Assembly (NCBI RefSeq): GCF_000243235.1
Contig: NZ_JH594605.1
Span: 314,660 to 378,659, forward strand
DNA length: 64,000 bases
DNA from: Gillisia limnaea DSM 15749
Lineage (GTDB): Bacteria; Bacteroidota; Bacteroidia; Flavobacteriales; Flavobacteriaceae
Direction: 5' to 3'
The position numbers and the translations under genes are program-made. This document shows positions 1 through 9,346 of this stretch, one piece after another. The notes below the pieces were generated by a model. The model was not told where the DNA came from. It was given only the letters and a program-made list of their open reading frames with translations, and ran no database searches. Position 1 is the first letter of the stretch, and every line of letters starts with the position of its first letter.

Positions 1-1163
1 CAGTTTGGAAAAAGTGCAAATAACGCAAATGGCAATGCGAGGGCCAGTCCAAAACCACCCATTCCAAAGGACAGCTGTATAGCTCCTCCATCACTGCTTA
101 AAGAACCACCTAGTAATGATCCCAGGATAGGTCCCGTACATGAGAAGGAAACCAGCGCCAAAGTAAGCGCCATAAAAAAGATCCCTACTATTCCACCAAC
201 ACTGGAAGCCTTATCATCCATTTTACTGCTCCAGGAAGTAGGTAGAGTGATCTCGTAATATCCAAAGAATGAAAACGCAAAAAATATAAAAATGACAAAA
301 AACACAATATTCAGAGTGACATTTGTGGATATGTTATTAAGGATTTCCGGGGCAACACTATCCAATAAATGGAACGGAAGACTTAGCAAAAGATAGATTA
401 GGAATATGAAAACCCCATACAAAATGGCATTTACAAGTCCTTTTTTACGTGTTCTCGCTCCTTTGGTGAAAAAGGAAACGGTAAGTGGGATCATTGGGAA
501 AACACAAGGGGTTAGAAGAGCAATTAATCCTCCTATAAATCCTAAAAAGAAAATATTCCAGTAAGTACTTCCTTCCTCCTTTTCCGGTTGATAGTTTTCC
601 CAACCCTGCATTTCAATATCTAGGGCTTTGGTTTTTTCTATATCAAGCGAAGTCACATCGGCATCTGCATAGCCTTTGATCGCTTTTTTTTCATTTACGG
701 AAAACTGAAATGGAGCTATATCCGGCGGAAGGCACTGCTCATCATCACATACCATAAATTCCACTTCCACTTCAATGTTGGCATCTTTGTCAAAAACCTT
801 TATTTCCTGAATAAAAACAGCTTCTTTGTCAAAGAATTTGATGTCCATTCCAAATACCTCATCATAAATAGCGGGAACATCGGGTTCCTTAGTGTTTCCT
901 ATAAGTTCGTAGGTATTTGCTGAAGAATTAAAGGTAAAGGTAGTAGGGATCGGCCCATCTTCATCCACTTCCTGAGAATATAAATGCCAACCTTTTTCCA
1001 GCCTGGCAGTAAATATAAGGTTGTAAATACTATCGTTTTTCTGTTCCAGTTTTGCATCCCAGGTTATGGGATCTGCGATTTGAGAATTGGGGGTACTAAA
1101 AACCTGAGCCTGAACAGAGAATAAAGCGATTATCAGAAAGGCCAGCGTCATTATGTATTTCAT
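1..1163 (-). CDS. dsbD: Thiol:disulfide interchange protein DsbD, C-terminus missing
   Basis: Partial: the first 387 residues are present and the gene runs off the left edge. It is a membrane protein that passes electrons from the cytoplasm to periplasmic disulfide substrates. Visible: signal peptide 1-20, an N-terminal periplasmic domain with the cysteine pair C139/C144 (motif CDDEQC), then membrane segments from about residue 203 with LTPCVFPMIP (C220) and a later SFSCTGPILG, the two redox cysteine motifs of the DsbD transmembrane core. The C-terminal thioredoxin domain would lie outside the window. The ATG overlaps the tilS stop as ATGA, so translation is probably coupled to tilS. Confidence 0.9.
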   Translation of the reverse strand, partial: MKYIMTLAFLIIALFSVQAQVFSTPNSQIADPITWDAKLEQKNDSIYNLIFTARLEKGWHLYSQEVDEDGPIPTTFTFNSSANTYELIGNTKEPDVPAIYDEVFGMDIKFFDKEAVFIQEIKVFDKDANIEVEVEFMVCDDEQCLPPDIAPFQFSVNEKKAIKGYADADVTSLDIEKTKALDIEMQGWENYQPEKEEGSTYWNIFFLGFIGGLIALLTPCVFPMIPLTVSFFTKGARTRKKGLVNAILYGVFIFLIYLLLSLPFHLLDSVAPEILNNISTNVTLNIVFFVIFIFFAFSFFGYYEITLPTSWSSKMDDKASSVGGIVGIFFMALTLALVSFSCTGPILGSLLGGSLSSDGGAIQLSFGMGGFGLALALPFALFALFPN

Positions 1164-2473
1164 ACGGAATAGGTAATTTTCAATATTTTATTTGAAGGAT
1201 CTTTAATGGCAAAACGTGCATCTGCCCTATGATTAACAACCCAAAGGATCTTATCTTGAGAGCAAAGCAACCAACAATTTTCCTTCTCGGGCAAAGATAA
1301 TTTTTTGTCTTTAAAAAAGTCGCTAATCTTCTTCTTTCCTTTCATTCCAAATGGATGGAAAATATCCCCTTCCTTCCATTTCCTTAAGGTTAGTGGATAC
1401 TTAAGGGTTTCCTGTGCTACATAAATACAATGTGTCCCCTTTTCCAAAATCTCTGTAACCTCCTCAAAAACAAAGGTCCCAATTGGAAGCATTACAATAT
1501 CATCTCCTTCTAGGATTTTATAAATTTTATTGTTTTTTTCTGAAGGAATCTCGGTAAGCAACAAAAAGTTTCGGTCTTTTATCAATCGGTGTGTAGCCGA
1601 AAATACCATTTTTCCCGGTTGTGCTTTTAAAAGACCATGAATATCATCCCATTCTGTAAAGCCGAAGGATCTCAGCAATTGATACAAAACAGCTTTTGTA
1701 TTTGGGATCTTCTCTAAAATTTCAATATTTAGTTTATACCCGTGCGCATCTTTTGAAACGATTTCAGAATACAGCAAACCTATATAATCTTCAACCAAGT
1801 TTAAACTTTCATTCAAATGTGACTGAGTTTGAGCAAAGCCTTCCAGCAACTGCGAATTAATTTCTTCCATAATGGGAATCACCTCCAGCCTGATCTTATT
1901 CCGAAGGTATTTTGGAGAAGCATTGCTGCTGTCCTCACGCCAGGGGATATTTTTCTCACGGGCATAGGATTCAATTTCCTTTCTTGAAAATTTTATCAAA
2001 GGCCTGATAATCTTCTCATTTTCAGTTCTAATCCCTGTTAATCCATCCAATCCCGTTCCACGAATGAGATTGATTAGAAACGTTTCCAGATTATCATTGG
2101 CATGATGTGCGGTAAGTATATAATCAAAATTTAGGGCAGCGCTCAATTCATTAAACCAGTTATAACGCAAATCCCGGGCTGCCATTTGAATGGAAACCTT
2201 GGCATCCTGGGCGTAGGCTTCAGTATCAAAATTTTCAGTAAAAACCTCTACATCAAGCGCATCTCCAAGATCCATAACAAAAGATTCATCGGCATCGCTT
2301 TCCTCTCCACGTAAATTAAAATTACAATGGGCAATAGAAAACTCCATTTTAGCACTTTTACATAAATGTACCAGCACAACGCTATCCAAACCACCACTTA
2401 CTGCGATCAATAATTTAGCGGTACTCAAATAGGGAAATTCTGATTTTATGAGGTTTTTGAAGGCTTTTTCCAT
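1160..2473 (-). CDS. tilS: tRNA(Ile)-lysidine synthase
   Basis: Converts C34 of the tRNA(Ile) CAU anticodon to lysidine using lysine and ATP, so that it reads AUA. The N-terminal PP-loop ATPase motif SGGLDS lies at residues 26-31, followed by the HHANDN segment and the RNKIRLEVIP segment typical of TilS; a TilS C-terminal domain occupies about 370-430. The frame stays open to an ATG at 2491, but a TATCTTTG -7 box (2481-2488, minus strand) sits between the two ATGs, so the ATG at 2473 is the likely start. The gene ends in a 4-base overlap with dsbD. Confidence 0.93.
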   Translation of the reverse strand: MEKAFKNLIKSEFPYLSTAKLLIAVSGGLDSVVLVHLCKSAKMEFSIAHCNFNLRGEESDADESFVMDLGDALDVEVFTENFDTEAYAQDAKVSIQMAARDLRYNWFNELSAALNFDYILTAHHANDNLETFLINLIRGTGLDGLTGIRTENEKIIRPLIKFSRKEIESYAREKNIPWREDSSNASPKYLRNKIRLEVIPIMEEINSQLLEGFAQTQSHLNESLNLVEDYIGLLYSEIVSKDAHGYKLNIEILEKIPNTKAVLYQLLRSFGFTEWDDIHGLLKAQPGKMVFSATHRLIKDRNFLLLTEIPSEKNNKIYKILEGDDIVMLPIGTFVFEEVTEILEKGTHCIYVAQETLKYPLTLRKWKEGDIFHPFGMKGKKKISDFFKDKKLSLPEKENCWLLCSQDKILWVVNHRADARFAIKDPSNKILKITYSV

Positions 2474-2480
2474 AGTCTTC

Positions 2481-2488
2481 CAAAGATA
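2481..2488 (-). promoter_or_regulatory. -7 promoter element of tilS
   Basis: TATCTTTG on the minus strand matches the Bacteroidota -7 consensus TAnnTTTG. It lies just upstream of the ATG at 2473, predicting a very short leader. No clear TTG -33 element was found. Confidence 0.5.
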
Positions 2489-2602
2489 CAAAAGCCATAG
2501 GAAATCTTTCTAAAAGGCCAGAAATTTAAATTTCTCCCACTGTAGGAATTAAAGTTTCACAGCAATTCCATGAATTAAAAATCCTGAATAAAAAATTGAA
2601 TA

Positions 2603-3913
2603 TTATCCTTTTAATACCTCACGCATTGCTTCTGATTTTAAAAGGCACTCTTCATATTCCTTTTCAGGAATCGATTTTGAGGTTATGGCACCACCAACAG
2701 AAAAGGAAACATATTTTCTTTCAGAATTATAAAGGATACTGCGAATAACCACATTAAAATCAAAATCACCTTCCGGGGTAAAATAACCAACCGCGCCACT
2801 ATATAAACCGCGTTTGGTTTCTTCCAGCTCCTCGATGATCTTCATTGCCGATATTTTTGGAGCTCCGGTCATACTTCCCATTGGAAAAGTTGCACGCAGA
2901 ACCTCCACCGTTGGAATTCCATCTTCCAATTCTGCCGAAACGGTCGAGATCATTTGATGCACCTGTTTAAATGAATACACACGGCACAATTCATCAACCT
3001 GCACACTTCCTCTTTTTGCGACTTTGGAAAGATCATTCCTAACTAAATCAACTATCATTACATTTTCCGATCGTTCCTTTAGATCATTGGAAAGCTCTAT
3101 GGCGATCTTTAAATCTTCCTCTAAATTTTCAGCTCTTTTAGCCGTTCCTTTGATAGGTTGCGAAAGAATTTCACTTCCAGATTTTTTCAAATAACGTTCC
3201 GGAGAAGCACACAGCAAATAATTACTCTCCAGTTTTAAAAATACCGCAAAGGGAGGAATGGAGATCTTATTCAAATTTTTGAAAATCTCAAAAGGTTCGA
3301 TCGTACGGTTTTCAGCAAAAAATTCCTGACAGAAATTGGCTTCATAAATATCTCCACGATGAATATGGGAAAGCATGTCATTTACTTTCTTCAAATACTG
3401 CTCCCTGGAAATTCTGGATTGTATTTCGGTTTTTTGGATTCCTGAAACCTCACTGTTTTCTTCTCTTTTTACAAAATTTTCTCCTTGATCTATTTGTTCA
3501 AAATCAACCTTCATTTCATCATCTACCATTTTTAAGTACCGAAAAATGGCTGTTTCACCTTTAAGCTGAATAACCTTGGCCGGCTGAAAAAAGTACAAAT
3601 CCGGAAAATGAAGATTGTCATAATTCCGGGAGGAAAGTTGCTCCACATCATTTTTCAGATCGTAGGAAAGATATCCAAAGATCCAATCTTTTGTAACTTC
3701 CTGATATTCCTGAAGTTTACTAAAACCCTTATGGAAATCTGTTTTTAAAACGGTAAAAGCCTGTACCGCTAAAACAGCGTCAAAATCACTGTGGGAGTGA
3801 TCATATTCGTTGCTGTCCAGCCATGCGATCTCATCAAACTGCCTACTCCATTCCAGCAATTTTTCCTTAAACTCCAGCGGGTTTTTTAAAATATACTCCT
3901 TAGTTGTACGCAC
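2603..3913 (-). CDS. pabB: Aminodeoxychorismate synthase component I
   Basis: Chorismate-binding enzyme that aminates chorismate towards 4-aminobenzoate (folate pathway). 436 residues: N-terminal TrpE/PabB region to about 140 and the chorismate-binding domain about 165-430. PIKGT at 253-257 carries the lysine (K255) that distinguishes PabB from anthranilate synthase TrpE, which has PIAGT. Other family motifs: DLVRNDL and FPMGSMTGAPK. The start is GTG, directly abutting the TAA of the upstream FMN reductase gene; no better in-frame ATG is near. No glutaminase (pabA) gene is seen next to it. Confidence 0.9.
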   Translation of the reverse strand: MRTTKEYILKNPLEFKEKLLEWSRQFDEIAWLDSNEYDHSHSDFDAVLAVQAFTVLKTDFHKGFSKLQEYQEVTKDWIFGYLSYDLKNDVEQLSSRNYDNLHFPDLYFFQPAKVIQLKGETAIFRYLKMVDDEMKVDFEQIDQGENFVKREENSEVSGIQKTEIQSRISREQYLKKVNDMLSHIHRGDIYEANFCQEFFAENRTIEPFEIFKNLNKISIPPFAVFLKLESNYLLCASPERYLKKSGSEILSQPIKGTAKRAENLEEDLKIAIELSNDLKERSENVMIVDLVRNDLSKVAKRGSVQVDELCRVYSFKQVHQMISTVSAELEDGIPTVEVLRATFPMGSMTGAPKISAMKIIEELEETKRGLYSGAVGYFTPEGDFDFNVVIRSILYNSERKYVSFSVGGAITSKSIPEKEYEECLLKSEAMREVLKG

Positions 3914-4450
3914 TTAGCTTTCAATTTCGTGTGCAAATGTAGTAAGCACATCTTCAATTCCCATATCCAAAACCTCGTTTTGAATGCTATTATTTCCAAA
4001 ATTCTCATTAAAAGATGGAAAACTAAAGCTTTCTATTACATTTCCTCCAAACCTGGGGAAAATTCCTTTTGTATATTCCAATGCGGAAGCAGCTCCTCTG
4101 GCCCCGGGAGAAGTACTCATGAGCAAGATCTTTTTATTTGCCAGGAAATTCCGGTCTATCCGGGAAAGCCAATCGATATAATTTTTAAAAAATGCGGAAA
4201 CCATTCCGTTGTGTTCATTTACCGAAATGATCAAGGCATCATTTTCAGAAATAAGATTTTTTAAGACCTGTACATTCACCGGGAAACCTTTTTCCTTTTC
4301 GTGATCTTTGCTAAATATTGGAACTTCGTACTCGGAAAGTTTAATGAGTTTTATTTCGTGCCCCTGAACTCTATTTACAACGTGAGTTAAAAATTGATGG
4401 TTGATAGAAGTACTGCTGTTGGAACCGGCAAATGCTAGGATGTTTTTCAT
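3914..4450 (-). CDS. NADPH-dependent FMN reductase family protein
   Basis: Flavodoxin-like oxidoreductase of 178 residues. The FMN phosphate-binding loop GSNSSTS is at 9-15, followed by a segment typical of the family (VNEHNGMVSAFFKNYIDWLSR) and a STSPGARGA loop. The physiological acceptor (quinone, chromate, azo dye or free flavin) cannot be read from sequence. First gene of a unit with pabB, whose GTG follows immediately. A TATTTTTG -7 box lies 20-27 bases upstream. Confidence 0.85.
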   Translation of the reverse strand: MKNILAFAGSNSSTSINHQFLTHVVNRVQGHEIKLIKLSEYEVPIFSKDHEKEKGFPVNVQVLKNLISENDALIISVNEHNGMVSAFFKNYIDWLSRIDRNFLANKKILLMSTSPGARGAASALEYTKGIFPRFGGNVIESFSFPSFNENFGNNSIQNEVLDMGIEDVLTTFAHEIES

Positions 4451-4470
4451 TTATTTTTTTAGATTGTCAT

Positions 4471-4478
4471 CAAAAATA
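4471..4478 (-). promoter_or_regulatory. -7 promoter element of the FMN reductase-pabB unit
   Basis: TATTTTTG on the minus strand fits TAnnTTTG, 20 bases before the ATG at 4450. No TTG at the usual distance was recognised. Confidence 0.4.
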
Positions 4479-4638
4479 ATTAAAAATATAGCTGAACTGC
4501 TGAAAATCTCTTTTTTTATGAATAGTTTAAGCCTTAAAATCAGTTGATTTTTAACCAGACAGAGGTTCAAAAAACAGCAAATTCATCCCTCGTGATTTAT
4601 TCCTCCCGATTTTTCTTAAAATCCTGAGATTCAAAAGG

Positions 4639-4646
4639 TATCTTTG
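4639..4646 (+). promoter_or_regulatory. -7 promoter element of the DEAD-box helicase gene
   Basis: TATCTTTG fits TAnnTTTG exactly. It contains a TTG that could be mistaken for a start codon (4644), which argues for the GTG start at 4671. Confidence 0.5.
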
Positions 4647-4670
4647 CAAATCAAAAAAAAACATTCATCC

Positions 4671-6020
4671 GTGACTTTTCATGATTTAAATTTAAATACC
4701 CCGCTATTAAACGCTTTGGAAGATCTAAAATTCCAAACACCAACTCCCATTCAGGAGCAGGCTTTTTCATCCATTATGTCCGGGAAGGATGTGGTAGGGA
4801 TTGCGCAAACCGGGACAGGAAAAACATTTGCCTATATGCTTCCCATTTTAAGGATGCTAAAATATTCTGAACAAAAAAATCCACGGGTGCTTGTCATGGT
4901 ACCTACGAGGGAATTGGCGGTTCAGGTGGCGGAGGAAATTGAAAAATTAACCAAATACATCAACACCAGAGTTGTAGCCATCTACGGTGGTGTAAACATA
5001 AATACCCAACATCAGGATTTGCTGCAGGGACAGGATATCGTGGTTGCAACTCCGGGAAGATTATATGATTTGGTATTACGCCGCGCACTTCAGCTAAAAT
5101 CAATACAAAAACTGGTAATAGATGAAGTAGATGTGATGCTGGATCTTGGCTTTAGATTTCAGATCATAAATATTTTGGAGCTTTTACCAGATAACAGGCA
5201 AAGCATCATGTTTTCAGCAACGATGACAGAGGCTGTGGAGGAATTAATCGACGAAAATTTTAAAACTCCTGAGAAAATATCGGTAGCGATAAGTGGTACC
5301 CCACTTGAAAACATTGAACAACGGGGCTATCTTATCCCAAATTTCCATACCAAAGTAAATTTTCTGCGGAAATTGCTGAAGGATAAAGAAACCTTTTCCC
5401 GTGTTTTGATCTTTGTAGCCTACAAAAGACTTGCCGACAGACTTTTTGAAATGTTGGCTGAAGAATTCTCAGAAGAATGTACGGTAATACATTCAAATAA
5501 AAGTCAGAATTACCGATTGAGAAGTATTCGCCAGTTTAGCGATGGATTTTGCAGGATTTTAGTGGCTACAGATGTTATGGCACGTGGGCTTGATATTGAA
5601 AGTGTATCCCACGTTATAAATTTTGATACGCCGGAATATCCTGAAAATTATATGCACAGGATTGGAAGAACCGGTCGAGCAGAAAAACAGGGGATTTCAA
5701 TTGTTTTAAGCACCGAAAAAGAAACTGAAAACCTCGAAAAGATCGAAAATTTGATGGATATGAAAGTTCCACAATTCGATCTTCCGGAAGATGTTGAAGT
5801 TTCGACGGTATTAATCCCGGAGGAACAACCCAAAATTGTTGAGATCAATAATCCCGGAAATAGGAAAAATGAGGATGCCCCCGGTCCTGCTTTTCATGAT
5901 AAGAGCGAAAAGAACCAAAAGGTAAACCTGGGAGGATCCTACAGAAGAGAGATCGCTAAAAAATACTCAAAACCTAAGACCAAAGGTGATAAGCATGCCA
6001 ACCGCAGAAGGAAAAAATAA
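4671..6020 (+). CDS. DEAD-box-family ATP-dependent RNA helicase
   Basis: RhlE/DeaD-like RNA helicase, 449 residues from the GTG start. Motifs: Q-motif PTPIQ, Walker A AQTGTGKT (45-52), PTRELA, TPGR, SAT, VATDVMARGLD and HRIGRTGR. Motif II reads DEVD instead of DEAD, a modest variant. The C-terminus is a basic, disordered tail (KKYSKPKTKGDKHANRRRKK) suited to RNA binding. The start was chosen because VTFHDLNLNTPLLNAL matches the usual N-terminus of these helicases and a -7 box covers the upstream TTG. It probably acts in ribosome assembly or RNA turnover; a more specific role cannot be assigned. Confidence 0.9.
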   Translation: MTFHDLNLNTPLLNALEDLKFQTPTPIQEQAFSSIMSGKDVVGIAQTGTGKTFAYMLPILRMLKYSEQKNPRVLVMVPTRELAVQVAEEIEKLTKYINTRVVAIYGGVNINTQHQDLLQGQDIVVATPGRLYDLVLRRALQLKSIQKLVIDEVDVMLDLGFRFQIINILELLPDNRQSIMFSATMTEAVEELIDENFKTPEKISVAISGTPLENIEQRGYLIPNFHTKVNFLRKLLKDKETFSRVLIFVAYKRLADRLFEMLAEEFSEECTVIHSNKSQNYRLRSIRQFSDGFCRILVATDVMARGLDIESVSHVINFDTPEYPENYMHRIGRTGRAEKQGISIVLSTEKETENLEKIENLMDMKVPQFDLPEDVEVSTVLIPEEQPKIVEINNPGNRKNEDAPGPAFHDKSEKNQKVNLGGSYRREIAKKYSKPKTKGDKHANRRRKK

Positions 6021-6025
6021 AACCG

Positions 6026-6898
6026 GTGTATCAAATTCAAAATGATTTTTTAAGTGTTGGGGTGCTCTCAAAAGGTGCAGAATTATGCAGCATAAAAAAC
6101 CTTCAAACAGACAAAGAATATATTTGGCAGGCTAATCCTGAAATATGGAACAGTCATGCACCAAACCTGTTCCCTATCATTGGAGCTTTAAAAAATGGAG
6201 AATTCCATTATAATAACCGGAGATATCAATTGCCTAAACACGGTATTGTAAGGAACAACAGTGATATTAAGCTAAAGGAACAGAAACCCGACTTCTTAAT
6301 TTTTAATCTGAAATATTCAGATGAAACTCTAAAAAATTATCCATTCAAATTCAATTTGGAAATAAAGTTTGAGTTAAAAGAGAAAACCCTTAGGGTTTCA
6401 CATAAAATTTCGAATTTAGATGAAAAGCCCATGTATTTCTCAGTTGGTGGTCATCCGGCATTTAATGCTCCACTTTATGAAAGGGAAACCTATGAAGATT
6501 ATTATTTGGAATTTGACCAAAACCAGGATTTGAACACCAACCTGTTGAATAAGGATGGTTTGATCTCTTCGGAAACTGTTGCAGTAATCCGGGACGATAA
6601 CAAAATTCAACTGCACCGGAATTTATTCGACAAAGACGCTTTAATTTTTAAAAATATCGAATCCAAAGAAGTGGCATTAAAGAGTAAAAAATCGGGAACA
6701 GTTTTAACTGTGGAATATAATGATTTTAAGGATTTAGGTATCTGGGCCAAACCAGGAGCTCCTTATGTTTGTATTGAACCCTGGATAGGATATGCAGATG
6801 TTGAAGGAACTACGCAGGATCTAAAAACAAAAGAAGGCATTATGGAATTAATGCCTTCTAAAACTTTTGATGCCTCTTACGTTATTACAATAGCCTAA
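6026..6898 (+). CDS. Aldose 1-epimerase family protein
   Basis: Galactose-mutarotase-fold protein of 290 residues with the conserved GGHPAFN motif and an internal NLFPIIG segment seen in LacX/YeaD-like epimerases. It would interconvert anomers of an aldose or phosphorylated hexose; the substrate is not evident. It starts with GTG five bases after the helicase stop, so the two genes are probably co-transcribed. Confidence 0.85.
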   Translation: MYQIQNDFLSVGVLSKGAELCSIKNLQTDKEYIWQANPEIWNSHAPNLFPIIGALKNGEFHYNNRRYQLPKHGIVRNNSDIKLKEQKPDFLIFNLKYSDETLKNYPFKFNLEIKFELKEKTLRVSHKISNLDEKPMYFSVGGHPAFNAPLYERETYEDYYLEFDQNQDLNTNLLNKDGLISSETVAVIRDDNKIQLHRNLFDKDALIFKNIESKEVALKSKKSGTVLTVEYNDFKDLGIWAKPGAPYVCIEPWIGYADVEGTTQDLKTKEGIMELMPSKTFDASYVITIA

Positions 6899-6916
6899 AG
6901 CAATTAGATGTATGAA

Positions 6917-7024
6917 TTAACTTCTGTTTTTCTTCTTCGCTTCTTTAGCTGCACGCTTTTCTTTCAATGTCAAAACCGGCTCTTTCTTTGCCGAGTTCTT
7001 TGAAGGGGATTTTTCTTTTGCCAT
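6917..7024 (-). CDS. Small basic protein, 35 residues, function unknown
   Basis: The minus-strand frame begins MAKEKSPSKNSAKKEP and continues to a KEKRAAKEAKKK tail before TAA. It is very lysine- and alanine-rich and would be a short charged helix with a disordered start. I recall similar tiny MAKEK/KEKR-type proteins in flavobacterial genomes but cannot verify this. It sits alone between convergent and minus-strand genes. Its composition fits nucleic-acid or ribosome association, which is inference only. Confidence 0.5.
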   Translation of the reverse strand: MAKEKSPSKNSAKKEPVLTLKEKRAAKEAKKKNRS

Positions 7025-7097
7025 GATTTTTATTATTAGAATGAACTTCTAAATGTAGTGAAAGTTTTAATTTAATGAAATTAATTATTCACTGAAA

Positions 7098-7535
7098 TTA
7101 ATTTTTAATTCCGGCTTTATCCAGTTCTTCATCGCGTATCCAGTTCAATATAAAAGTTGAAATACGACCAATTATTAAAGTTAAACCTCCAAAAATTGGT
7201 GGTAACAAAGTGAGCTTTAGTCCACCTCCAAGCAAAACCGGGTTCACATTATCCAAAGATTCAAATGCATCAAATATCTCAATAATACCTATTAACTGAC
7301 TGAACAGTCCGATTACCACTGCCAGTAAAGCTACTTGATTTACAAGGGAGACAGACTTTTTGAAAACATGAGATGGAGCTTTGAGTTTTATTGCTGCTCT
7401 TACAATAAAAAAAAGCATTAAAAAGAATAGTAGTAAAATAAAGGTCATCGATACTGGTCCGCCTTCCTGAATACGTGAATAGAGCGTTCCAAAAAATCCT
7501 CTTTGCTGTGCTAAGTAAAAAAATAATGAAATCAT
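7098..7535 (-). CDS. MotA/TolQ/ExbB proton channel-like membrane protein
   Basis: 145 residues with three membrane segments (about 25-47, 67-90 and 103-127). The spacing and the segment VVIGLFSQLIGIIEIFDAF resemble the last two helices of ExbB/TolQ-type stator proteins. It is shorter than canonical ExbB (about 220-250) and no ExbD/TolR partner lies next to it, so whether it forms a proton channel is uncertain. Confidence 0.6.
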   Translation of the reverse strand: MISLFFYLAQQRGFFGTLYSRIQEGGPVSMTFILLLFFLMLFFIVRAAIKLKAPSHVFKKSVSLVNQVALLAVVIGLFSQLIGIIEIFDAFESLDNVNPVLLGGGLKLTLLPPIFGGLTLIIGRISTFILNWIRDEELDKAGIKN

Positions 7536-7690
7536 AAGTATGTTTTATTAGTTAATATGATCAAACCTAAAATATAATTCAAAATGGTCTAAAATGACTT
7601 TAAAACTTGATAAATGGGCTCATTCAGGTCACTTTAACTCCCTGGAGAAAACCTGCCTGCTTCAGGCAATTACAACTAACTCCGTTCAAT

Positions 7691-9025
7691 TTAGAGTTTA
7701 TTAAATATTATTGGTTGATCGTCCGTATTAAATTTTAGCACACCGGTTTCTGGATAGAAATCTAAAATAATTCCTAATGCATCCAATGTAAACTGATGTT
7801 GTTTTGAAGGTGTTAGTTCCTTAAAATCAATATTGTCTTGCGAACCTGATAAGGTAATTCCAGCAGCTTTAAAAAATAATTTAAATGGGGCATCTTTAGA
7901 TTCATAGGTGCCTTCATATAACTTTAATTGCTCTGTTGTCAAACTGATCTTTTCAAAATTAGGAAGCACTATCGGTTTACCATTACTTGCTGCTAAAGCA
8001 GACAACATAATTCTCATTTTACTATAATCAAGAGCATTTGCAGTCAAGGCTATCGAGGTTTTATTTTTCGGTATATATAGGAGCATAGATTGAAATCCAT
8101 CAATGCCTCCTTCGCTTGCATATAAATCAGTTCCGTCCATATTTGCATAAAACAACCCATGACAAACTTCAGAATTATTGGAAGTTTTCATAATTCTCAA
8201 ACTAGAATCGGAAATCAAGTCCCCATTAAAAAGAACACTCATGAATTTTGTCAAATCAGATGAAGTTGAAATAATGGCACCTGCACCACCGGGATTAGAC
8301 ATGTCCGTTTCCTGACTAATTTTCCACAAACCATCTTCGTTGAAATAACCGCGACTTTCGTTGTTCTTCACCTCTATTGGTCCACAATATTTTGTATGAT
8401 TCAAACCTATATTATAAATAATACGTTCCTTCAAAGAAGTTGCATACGATCCTTCGTCCAGAGCTTCGATAATATAACCTAAAAGTATATAATTGGTATT
8501 GCTATATTCGGTTCGATCACCTGGTTCAAAATCTACCTTATGACTGGAAATCCTTGAAACCATCAACTTTTGATCAGAAGGCTCAATCATCCAGTTTGAA
8601 AAATCAGCATCATTTGTAATATTGAATAAACCACTACTATGATTAAGAAGATTTGAAATTTTAATGTTGGAAGCATTCGGGATTTTTGGGAAAAAGCGGG
8701 ATAAGGGAGTCTCCAATTTAAGTTTATTTTCATCCACCAATTGAAAAATCATAACTGCCGTGAAGGTTTTAGTAACTGAGCCAATTCTAAACCTGGTATC
8801 AGAATTGTTCCTCATTTTTTTAGAAATATCTAAATATCCAACAGATCTTGAGAAGATAACTTCATTATTCTTAGTGACATTTAGTGACCCCATTATTTTA
8901 TCATTATTTGACAAAATTGTGAGAAACTCCTCAAGTTGGTCAAAATTAGGCTCCTGAGCTAAGCAGCTTAAAGTACCAACTAATATCAAGAAAAATGATA
9001 ATACTTTCTTACTAATTAAAATCAT
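7691..9025 (-). CDS. Exported serine hydrolase, beta-lactamase/class C family
   Basis: 444 residues with an export signal (about 1-24, ending CLAQ; a lipoprotein is possible but the lipobox is poor). The catalytic SxxK motif is S83-V-T-K86, the second-shell YxN motif is YSN near residue 168, and the fold spans about 25-360. A C-terminal domain of about 80 residues (from EQLKLYEGTYES) resembles the lipocalin-like DUF3471 tail of such peptidases. The family includes D-Ala-D-Ala carboxypeptidases, D-aminopeptidases and esterases; no antibiotic resistance role is implied. Confidence 0.85.
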   Translation of the reverse strand: MILISKKVLSFFLILVGTLSCLAQEPNFDQLEEFLTILSNNDKIMGSLNVTKNNEVIFSRSVGYLDISKKMRNNSDTRFRIGSVTKTFTAVMIFQLVDENKLKLETPLSRFFPKIPNASNIKISNLLNHSSGLFNITNDADFSNWMIEPSDQKLMVSRISSHKVDFEPGDRTEYSNTNYILLGYIIEALDEGSYATSLKERIIYNIGLNHTKYCGPIEVKNNESRGYFNEDGLWKISQETDMSNPGGAGAIISTSSDLTKFMSVLFNGDLISDSSLRIMKTSNNSEVCHGLFYANMDGTDLYASEGGIDGFQSMLLYIPKNKTSIALTANALDYSKMRIMLSALAASNGKPIVLPNFEKISLTTEQLKLYEGTYESKDAPFKLFFKAAGITLSGSQDNIDFKELTPSKQHQFTLDALGIILDFYPETGVLKFNTDDQPIIFNKL

Positions 9026-9346
9026 AGTTATATTTTATTACTTGTTTCAAACATACCCATATAATTCATTCAATTTTAAATTTTGCGACCAACGGCGGAA
9101 TCCAGTCTGGATTCGACGGAATTGAATACTATGATTTTCATTTATTATAATGCTAAAAAAAATTAATTTTCAAACAACCTATTTCAGAAGGATACAATCT
9201 AATATTTGTTGTTAAATGCGAAAACTGATAAGTATTCTACCAATTCTTAATTGCGCCGCCTTTTCAAATGTTTTTCACCCTACTTAACCTGTAATCTGCC
9301 GCATAAATTTTCAGCAATGGATAATTAATTGCACTTTTATAGTTTA
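9026..9346 (+). other. Intergenic region with a 17-base palindrome
   Basis: Divergent spacer between the serine hydrolase and LytS genes. It holds a perfect dyad GAATCCAG-T-CTGGATTC at 9098-9114 inside a GC-rich patch (9088-9121) that looks like the dispersed repeats elsewhere in the window. No coding sequence was recognised. Confidence 0.5.

Noticed and set aside
3929-4264. Plus-strand frames opposite the FMN reductase gene
   Set aside because: They are mirror frames of a well-supported minus-strand gene and lack any recognisable domain.
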